This document shows positions 1-5,900 of a stretch of DNA of 9,273 nt, piece after piece. The notes under the pieces are model-generated. The model did no database searches. It was not told the origin of the DNA and saw only the letters and a list, made by a program, of their open reading frames with translations. Origin of the DNA: MGBC163016 sp964469815 (lineage in GTDB: Bacteria > Actinomycetota > Coriobacteriia > Coriobacteriales > Eggerthellaceae); the NCBI GenBank assembly GCA_964469815.1, contig CAYXZC010000064.1, positions 1 to 9,273 of the forward strand, read 5' to 3'. The position numbers were made by a program, and so were the translations under genes. Position 1 is the first letter of the stretch, and the number at the start of each line of letters is the position of its first letter.

Positions 1-560
1 CCCTGGATGAAATCGTTCATGACCGTGGCCATATAGCCGCCGACCACCACATAGATGCATGTGATGACCGCCATGCCGATGACGCAAACGTCATAGGGAA
101 GGTCGAACGCCATCCCGAAAAGACGCGAAAGTCCGTTATAGACAGAAGCGGTGTACGGAATAAGGAAGATGAAGATGATGGCCGCAGCCGCAATGCGCAG
201 TGCGCGGGAATCGTAGCGCTTGCCGAAGAATTCCGGCATCGTCTGTGCGCCAAGGCGATGCGTCATCTCTCGGGTGCGCGGACCGAGCACCCACCAAGCA
301 AGAAGGCTTCCCAGAATGGCGTTGCCGATGCCTGCCCATGTGGCAGCGATGCCGTATTTGAAGCCGAACTGTCCTGCGTATCCCACGAAAACAACAGCCG
401 AGAAATAGCTGGTGCCATACGCGAACGCGCTCATCCACGGACCGACCTTACGGCCGCCGAGCACGAATCCATCGACCGTGCTCGTGGAACGCTTGCAATA
501 GATGCCGACCGCTATCGCGATCGCCACGAATATCAGAACCAAGATTATCTTTGCAACCAT
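1..560 (-). CDS. Sodium:solute symporter (SSS family), N-terminal part, cut by window edge
   Basis: The frame is open from the ATG at 560 to the window edge, giving 186 complete codons of a protein that is normally about 450-550 residues, so the gene is partial. It should be an inner-membrane Na+-coupled uptake carrier. Residues 4-20 form a first membrane helix. The stretch around residues 31-63 (GFVLGGRKVG, then SAFAYGTSYFSAVVFVGYAG) looks like the SSS helix that contributes to the Na+ and substrate sites. Residues 173-186 (VGGYMATVMNDFIQ) match the conserved SSS pattern GG-x-x-A-x-x-x-x-D-x-x-Q. The start is supported by AAGG 7 nt upstream (568-571). The substrate cannot be read from the sequence. 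An organic acid or amino acid such as proline, pantothenate or an aryl acid is possible, and proximity to the aryl-acid operon is only a hint. A structured leader lies upstream. Confidence 0.9.
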   Translation of the reverse strand, partial: MVAKIILVLIFVAIAIAVGIYCKRSTSTVDGFVLGGRKVGPWMSAFAYGTSYFSAVVFVGYAGQFGFKYGIAATWAGIGNAILGSLLAWWVLGPRTREMTHRLGAQTMPEFFGKRYDSRALRIAAAAIIFIFLIPYTASVYNGLSRLFGMAFDLPYDVCVIGMAVITCIYVVVGGYMATVMNDFIQ

Positions 561-567
561 TTTTCTA

Positions 568-581
568 CCTTACTTACCTTA
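568..581 (-). promoter_or_regulatory. Duplicated ribosome-binding site of the symporter gene
   Basis: The heptamer TAAGGTA occurs twice with a 9-nt period (minus strand, 581-575 and 572-566), so two AAGG cores precede the ATG at 560. The proximal core (571-568) leaves 7 nt to the start and is the likely functional one. The distal core leaves 16 nt, which is too far to serve this ATG efficiently. Confidence 0.5.
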
Positions 582-598
582 TTGCCTTGCTCTTACCA

Positions 599-627
599 TT
601 GCTTCGAATCTGCATCCATCGAAGCAA
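599..627 (-). repeat. Perfect 9-bp inverted repeat in the symporter leader
   Basis: Arms TTGCTTCGA (599-607) and TCGAAGCAA (619-627) are exactly complementary and are separated by 11 nt. The element ends 38 nt before the symporter start. Neither strand has a T-run directly after it, so it does not look like an intrinsic terminator. It could be an operator for a dimeric regulator or a hairpin in the leader RNA. Confidence 0.6.
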
Positions 628-647
628 ACCTATTGGGGAATTTATGC

Positions 648-711
648 GCACACGGCCAAGATGCCCTTACAAAGCCATAAAAAAATGGCCTCGAGCAAAT
701 TACCCGTGTGC
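648..711 (-). repeat. Nested inverted repeats upstream of the symporter
   Basis: Outer arms GCACACGG (648-655) and CCGTGTGC (704-711) are a perfect 8-bp match. Inside lies a second short hairpin, GCCAT (674-678) and ATGGC (685-689), around a six-A loop on the plus strand. Read as minus-strand RNA, this would be a two-part stem lying just after the small ORF at 714-881. It may be part of a structured 5' leader of the symporter or the end of the preceding transcript. I recognise no known riboswitch or T-box signature in it. Confidence 0.4.
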
Positions 712-713
712 CA

Positions 714-881
714 TTAATATCGATAGACGTATTGTTCGAAGATATTGCGCATACATTTCTGGGCGAAGTGCTCGCTCATGATCGCGCAATCTGCATCGGA
801 ACTTTTAGCTGCGAAATGCGCAGCGCGAATGGCTCCCTTTTTGGAATCTGTAAGCTCGATATGTCCCTTGATGAAAGCCAT
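714..881 (-). CDS. Hypothetical 55-residue protein
   Basis: A 55-codon frame begins at the ATG at 881 (MAFIKGHIELTDSKKGAIRA) and ends with EQYVYRY and TAA. I do not recognise it. It has mixed polar and hydrophobic composition, no signal peptide, no membrane helix and two cysteines (residues 32 and 43). It lies between the paaK-like gene and the symporter, where no other gene competes for the space, on the same strand as all its neighbours. There is no good Shine-Dalgarno sequence. A TAAAGT hexamer ends 7 nt before the ATG and could act as a -10 box for a leaderless mRNA, but it has no convincing -35. A longer version starting at a TTG (962) is possible but has a less protein-like N-terminus. 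It may be a real small protein, a remnant of a longer gene, or a chance frame. Confidence 0.4.
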   Translation of the reverse strand: MAFIKGHIELTDSKKGAIRAAHFAAKSSDADCAIMSEHFAQKCMRNIFEQYVYRY

Positions 882-889
882 GCACGCTA

Positions 890-907
890 CTTTACCACAA
901 TAAAGTG
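890..907 (-). repeat. Inverted repeat upstream of the small ORF
   Basis: ACTTTA and TAAAGT (minus strand) form perfect 6-bp arms around a TTGTGG loop, directly before the ATG at 881. The second arm doubles as the candidate -10 hexamer TAAAGT, so this could be a small operator overlapping a promoter. The arms are short and AT-rich, so chance is possible. Confidence 0.25.
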
Positions 908-988
908 ATTTCGTACGAGATTTTTTGGGCGAATTCGGTTCCGGGTTCGCTCCGTTGTGCAAAACGTGACAAGCGGACGAAGATTCCG

Positions 989-1006
989 ATCGGCGTTTTA
1001 GCCGAT
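989..1006 (-). terminator. Possible weak terminator after the purE-ior operon
   Basis: ATCGGC and GCCGAT form a perfect 6-bp stem with a 6-nt loop, starting 12 nt after the paaK-like stop codon. No U-tract follows on the minus strand (CGGAATC), so this is at best a weak or Rho-assisted terminator, or a stabilising 3' hairpin. Its position right after the last operon gene is the main support. Confidence 0.35.
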
Positions 1007-1018
1007 AAGAATAGAATG

Positions 1019-2260
1019 CTAATATCTGGAATCGAATATGCGCTTCGTCTTCTTCTCGCTGCGAGGAAGCTCACCCATGGGAACGGCCTTCGCGATAGGC
1101 GTGCATCCGCATTTCGCCTTGAAGATAGTGGCCAGCTCGAGCTCCGCCTTCTCAGCCGCATCGCCTTCAAGCGGCGTTTCGAAAAGCACAGTGAGCACAT
1201 CATGCCCATCAACATGCTCGATCATCACCTGATACTCGCTCGATGTGCCATCGGTGATCGCTATGACCTCTTCTACCTGCGCCGGGAAGATGTTGCATCC
1301 CTTCACCTTGAACATATCATCCGTACGACCCACAAGGATGTCGATGCGTGGATGCTTCTCGCCGCACATGCATTTGCAGTCGCCCGGCAGGATACGCGTA
1401 AGGTCGTGAGTACGATAACGGATGAGCGGCGCACCCTGTTTGCGCAGGGTGGTGATGACCAGTTCGCCGATCTCGCCGTCGGGAAGCACCTCGCCTGTAG
1501 CCGGATCGACGATCTCTATGTAGCAGAAATCCTCGAATATGTGCATGCCGTGATGCTCATCACACGAGATGCCGATGCCCGGCCCATATATCTCTGTCAA
1601 TCCATAGATGTCGTAGATCTCGATGCCAAGTTCGTTAGAGATGCGGTTGCGCATCTTCTCGCCCCAACGTTCGGATCCAATAACACCTTTACGCAGCTTC
1701 AGCTTGTCGCGAAGTCCGCGCTTGTCGATCTCTTCCGCCAACAGAAGCGCATAAGAGGATGTGGCGCAAAGTACCGTTGCCTGCAGATCCTCCATCATGC
1801 GAAGTTGTTTCTCGGTGTTGCCCGGCCCCATCGGAATGGCCATGGCGCCAAGCCGCTCGCAACCGGCTTGAAAGCCGATCCCCGCAGTCCAAAGCCCATA
1901 TCCGGGCGTTATCTGCACGCGATCGAGCACATTCACCCCTGCGATCTCGAAGCAGCGCGCGAACTGGATAGCCCAATCGGTCACATCTTGAGATGTGTAA
2001 GGGATGATGACGGGTGTGCCGGTAGTTCCGGAGGATGAATGGATGCGCACGATCTCGGCATCGGGAACTGCCTGCAAACCCAGCGGATAGACACGGCGCA
2101 GGTCATCCTTCTCTGAGAACGGCAGCTTCTCGAAATCTGCCTGCGATGCCACATCGGCAACATCGATCCCCTTGAACTTCTCGGCATAGAACGCCGAGCG
2201 ATCCTTGATCGTACGAAGCTGTTCACGAATCAGCTCAAGCTGCTCGGGCTTCATCTGCAT
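1019..2260 (-). CDS. Phenylacetate-CoA ligase family protein (arylacetate-CoA ligase)
   Basis: At 413 residues it has the usual size of the PaaK branch of adenylate-forming enzymes. These activate an aryl acid with ATP and CoA to the acyl-CoA through an acyl-adenylate, in the cytoplasm. Visible motifs in order are the P-loop SSSGTTGTPV (75-84), YGLTEIYGPG (219-228), the ATP-ribose region YRTHDL (282-287), the hinge GRTDDMFKVKG (311-321) and a C-terminal lysine-rich PRSEKKTKR (399-407) that holds the expected catalytic Lys. Cysteines at 295, 297 and 299 followed by a His resemble the metal-binding CxC element seen in some relatives. The ATG at 2260 was chosen because it lies 1 nt after the iorB stop with GGGGGAAGG (2273-2265) just ahead; a second ATG two codons later is possible. 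Placement after iorAB suggests it handles the arylacetyl-CoA that IorAB makes, probably phenyl-, hydroxyphenyl- or indoleacetate. The exact substrate is not determined. Confidence 0.9.
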   Translation of the reverse strand: MQMKPEQLELIREQLRTIKDRSAFYAEKFKGIDVADVASQADFEKLPFSEKDDLRRVYPLGLQAVPDAEIVRIHSSSGTTGTPVIIPYTSQDVTDWAIQFARCFEIAGVNVLDRVQITPGYGLWTAGIGFQAGCERLGAMAIPMGPGNTEKQLRMMEDLQATVLCATSSYALLLAEEIDKRGLRDKLKLRKGVIGSERWGEKMRNRISNELGIEIYDIYGLTEIYGPGIGISCDEHHGMHIFEDFCYIEIVDPATGEVLPDGEIGELVITTLRKQGAPLIRYRTHDLTRILPGDCKCMCGEKHPRIDILVGRTDDMFKVKGCNIFPAQVEEVIAITDGTSSEYQVMIEHVDGHDVLTVLFETPLEGDAAEKAELELATIFKAKCGCTPIAKAVPMGELPRSEKKTKRIFDSRY

Positions 2261-2261
2261 T

Positions 2262-2909
2262 TTACCTTCCCCCTTCCAATGCCACCTCGATGGCATGAAT
2301 GTTCATCTCAACAAATTGCGGCTTCACGCATGCTGAAATGGCTGCGGCCAGATCATCAAGCGAAAGCGGAAGCACGTTTTGGGCAACGGCAACAGCGAGC
2401 ATCACCGAATTGAGCACCTTGCGATTGCCGCCCAGCTTCGCGATGATGGCAGCATCATTCACCGGCACGAGTCGCGATTGCGGCTGTTTGCGCGTCTTTC
2501 CTCGTGTTATGTTCTTCACCATGGCGTTATACAGCGAAAGTTGTATGTTCTCAAGGATCTGCTTCGCATCGTAAGGAGCATCCCCGATGGCCGCCGATAC
2601 CGGCTCGACCGTGGATGTAGCCGTTACGATGGTGCCGGTCTTCGACAGGTACGGGAGCACGCGGGCGGCCTCGCCCGGTTCAAATGCGATTATCAGATCA
2701 GCGCTGCCATGCGTGACCAGCGGCGCGTAAACATCTTCGCCATTGTTGCCGATGCGCACATGCGAGATAACACTGCCGCCTCGCTGTGCCATGCCGATCG
2801 TCTCGGCCGTACGCACCTTCCAGCCTTTTGTGCTGGCGGCAAGCGCCAATATCTTCGCAGCGAGCACGGTTCCTTGCCCGCCAACGCCGGTGAGAAGTAT
2901 GTTTATCAT
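2262..2909 (-). CDS. iorB: Indolepyruvate:ferredoxin oxidoreductase, beta subunit
   Basis: This 215-residue protein matches the small subunit of indolepyruvate ferredoxin oxidoreductase, which corresponds to the gamma domain of pyruvate:ferredoxin oxidoreductases. It partners IorA in the CoA- and ferredoxin-dependent oxidative decarboxylation of aryl pyruvates. Diagnostic segments are GVGGQGTVLAAKILA (8-22), AETIGMAQRGGSVISHVRIG (35-54) and the acidic-aliphatic stretch ADLIIAFEPGEAARVLPYL (70-88). The length is slightly above a typical 190-200 residues because of a basic insert around 132-145 (KNITRGKTRKQPQ). The start was set at the ATG at 2909, whose ATGA overlaps the iorA stop by 4 nt, a classic sign of translational coupling and one-to-one subunit production. 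An in-frame ATG at 2924 would add only five residues and lies deeper inside iorA. There are no membrane segments or Fe-S motifs, as expected. Confidence 0.93.
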   Translation of the reverse strand: MINILLTGVGGQGTVLAAKILALAASTKGWKVRTAETIGMAQRGGSVISHVRIGNNGEDVYAPLVTHGSADLIIAFEPGEAARVLPYLSKTGTIVTATSTVEPVSAAIGDAPYDAKQILENIQLSLYNAMVKNITRGKTRKQPQSRLVPVNDAAIIAKLGGNRKVLNSVMLAVAVAQNVLPLSLDDLAAAISACVKPQFVEMNIHAIEVALEGGR

Positions 2910-5900
2910 CCTCTGCCACCCCATCTCGATTGCTTGACGGAAGGCCTGTCGGAGCTACTCTCTTCGCGTTCCTTCATCGGGTCATCATTGCCTGATGCAC
3001 CATAGGATGCACTATATTGGGTGGGTGAATAATGTGCGTATTGGGCATATTGGGCGCGAAGCTTCTCACGCTCTTCACGGGTCATCACCGCGCTTGGCTT
3101 GATAGGTTCTTCCTGTGTTGCAGCCGGTGCTTCTGCCTGTGCTTCTTTCTCTTGCTTACGGGCGATCTCACGCTCAGCCTTTCGAGCTTCCCGCTCTGCC
3201 TCCAAAGCCGTTCTTTCAGCTTCAAGAGCGGCTCTGCGTTCAGCTTCGCGAGCCGCCTCCCGTGCGGCTTTTTGAGCCTCGCGCTTCATGGCCTCCTGTG
3301 CTTCTTTGCGCGCAGCCTCTGCCGCCTCTCTAGCCGCACGGCGCTGCGCCTTCTCGGCTTGAGCCGCCAGCCAAGCCTCTTCGCCGTCATCGACCTCTAT
3401 GTACACGCTGCTGTTAAGGGCATCCAGAACATCTAAGGCTCCCTCATCTGCTTCCTGACCCGACTGACCCGGTTCGTCATCTTCATGATCGCGCGTCAGA
3501 TCTATCTCGCCGGTAAGATGCGCGTCTCGATGATAGCCTGCATCCGTATATCGTGGGGAGATAGGCGTTGCGCTACCCTCGACAATGGTGCCATCAAGAT
3601 CGACCGGGATGGTCTGGCCGGTCTGGCCGGTCACATTCGTTATGGCCTTGCGCCTGTAGGACGTGTTCTTCATGTAATAATGCTTTGGCGATCCATCAGA
3701 TGCGTCAGGCTTATCCGATCCAGCCGCCAGCTTGGATGAATCGATGTCCTGTCCGACAAGGTTGCTGTTCCTGTTGTTGATCACAGCATCACGAGCAGCT
3801 CCGTAAGCCGCTGCTGCCGTAGAGTACTCATCGAAGCTATCGCCTGTTAGCGAATCGACCAGATTGCCGACCAACCCATCGAAATTATCGCCAAGCTCAT
3901 CGAACTTCACACGCTCGACATTGGACGCTTCCTCTTCGACGATCCTGCGCGAGAAGCGCCTTGCGCGCGGTCTTGCCGGTTTGTCCTGTCTGGACTGCCT
4001 GTTTGGATCTTTCGGATCAGGCCTTCTTCCAGCCTCGTTCGCGCCTCTTAGATCCTGTTCCGATCGACTGCGATTGATCGGTCGCGCAATTCCGCTTCCT
4101 ACACGGATGGCATCCTCTGAGAGGTCGCCTTCACCGGCTTCAGCACCTTCGCTCCAACGGCGATATCCGCTGGAAGGGATCTGCACATCGACAGTGGCAT
4201 CGGTGAATGAGTCGGCGAACAGCTCTTCTTCTGTTGCACGCGACCCCCCATCAGTTGTTCCACGTGAAACCCGCGGTGCATCTGCCGCAGCGATCTTCTC
4301 TAAAGAACCTGTGCCATACATCTCGGCGAGATTCAGCCCACCTGAATCAAGCTCGAACGCATCCTCTATCTCGAGCATCGAGCGTACCGACTGCGCGGAC
4401 TCGTCCATCCGCTGCTGCGACCGTTCCTGCGGCTCTTCGCTATCTTCAAGATCGGCCTCATCGCTTCCGATATGTGTTCGCTGCGATCCCTCATCGACAT
4501 CCACGCCGTAAGCCTCAGCTGCTTCAACATCCATACCGCTACTGACAGAGTCAGCGTTACGCGCATCTTCACGAGCACTGGCACCATCTTCGCCTGCGTT
4601 CTTTCCCGCTGAACCCAAGTTCACACTGCCAGGCACATCAGAGCCTGCAACCGTTGCCCGGCGAGCGCTCTCGAAGAGCGCCTTTTCCTCAGGAGTGAGG
4701 ATCTCGATGGCTTTGAACGGACAGACCTGCAAGCACAATCCGCAACCATTGCACTGGCTCTCATCGATAAGCGCCTGTCCGCGATCCTTGCTCTTCACGC
4801 CCTTTGCCTGCGAATCGAACCCGATCGCCGGGCATCCGATCTCGGTTATGCATTTCTTGCAACCCGTGCAGGCGTTAACATGCACCTTAGCGGGCGATCC
4901 GAACGGTTGGAGCCACACACAGGGACTCTTGAAGATGATCGCTGTGGGCGCCTCTTCCAAAAGCGACTCGATGCAAGCAGATTCTGCCGCTGCTTCATCA
5001 AGAGGATCGACCTCGGTTATGGAGCTTATGCCCAACGAACGCAGCACTCCTGCGATGTCGATCGGTTCGCTTTGCGACCCCATAAGGGTTGCGCCGGTTC
5101 CCGGGTGTGGCTGCGATCCCGTCATCGCGGTAGTCGAGTTATCCAAGATGCAGATGGTTATATCATGCTGGTTGTACACAGCGTTCGCCACACCGGTCAT
5201 CCCACTGGCAAAGAACGTGGAATCCCCGATGAAAGCTATGCTCTTCTTAAAGGGGTTAGTAACGCTGAATCCTTGCGACATCGTGATCCCGGCACCCATG
5301 CAAAGGCACGTATCGCAAGCATCGAGCGGCATGGCGTTTCCAAGTGTATAACAGCCGATATCGCCACAGAAAACCGCGTCTTCACGGGCGATCTTGAGCT
5401 TCTTTACCGCACGTTTCATAGCATAGAAAGCGCCTCTATGCGGGCAGCCGGCACAAAGAACGGGCGCTCGCATGGGAAGGTTCCCGCTGTAGGCTATGAG
5501 CGCTTTCGGACCGAGCACCTGCTCTACGAGCTGAACAAGCTGGACGCTTTGAATACCGTCATCTGGGCGCATTGCCTGAATGCTCGACTTGCCGTATTTG
5601 TCGAAGAAGGCGGCTATCCTATAAGCCGCATCTTCGGTTGAATTCTCGCCCCGATCATTCGCCTCTTTCGTGAGCTTCCCGTGGATGTTGGGTGAAAGGA
5701 AGCTGGCACCCGATACCTTCAGCAGCTCCTCTTCGATCACCGAATCAAGCTCCTCGAGCACGAGAACATCCGACAAGTCCTTCAAGAACCTCCGCGCGAT
5801 CCGGCTTGGGAATGGGTAAGGCGTACCTATCTGCAAGAACCTGTACGATGGCACGTTAGCGCCTGCCGCCTCGGCTTCCCGCTCGATGAGCTCGATGGCC

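Larger units (their letters stand above)
2906..4660 (-). other. Region encoding the IorA C-terminal extension (residues about 704-1287)
   Basis: By sequence inspection the extension has parts. Residues about 704-925 are acidic, Ser/Gly-rich and low in hydrophobics. Residues 930-942 are a basic patch (KPARPRARRFSRR). Residues 943-1000 contain a short stretch with helix-forming and aliphatic residues (LGDNFDGLVGNLVDSL). Residues 1030-1125 are mixed polar, ending in an acidic cluster. Residues about 1128-1212 are an Ala/Glu/Arg/Lys-rich helix. Residues 1225-1287 are a Tyr-rich tail (YAQYAHYSPTQYSASYG at 1241-1257) and the basic end SRWGGRG. I recognise no enzymatic domain, signal peptide or membrane helix. 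A role as linker, scaffold or polar tether is possible but is inference only. Confidence 0.75.

Noticed and set aside
86..96. Irregular cysteine spacing in the first IorA cluster (C-x2-C-x2-C-x5-C, residues 634-646, encoded at about 4830-4870)
   Set aside because: The IorA family is known for irregular spacing in this first cluster, so I do not regard it as a defect. The coordinates of this entry are nominal.
136..438. Minus-strand 100-codon frame near the left edge
   Set aside because: It is an out-of-frame shadow of the symporter gene, whose own frame (560 to the window edge) encodes clear SSS motifs.
905..2038. Long plus-strand frame of 377 codons
   Set aside because: It lies entirely antisense to the well-supported paaK-like gene and its small upstream neighbour, in a codon-position register typical of shadow frames, and its translation has no recognisable domain.
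4640..4720. Frameshift or gene-fusion artefact creating the long IorA
   Set aside because: The frame is continuous across residue 700 with no alternative start plus ribosome site for a separate downstream gene, and the far end is coupled to iorB by ATGA. I cannot fully exclude a sequencing error, but nothing in the sequence suggests one.
3864..5641. Plus-strand frames of 215, 218 and 253 codons over iorA
   Set aside because: They overlap the iorA coding sequence on the opposite strand, overlap each other, and show low-complexity Ser/Arg translations expected from the complement of biased codons.
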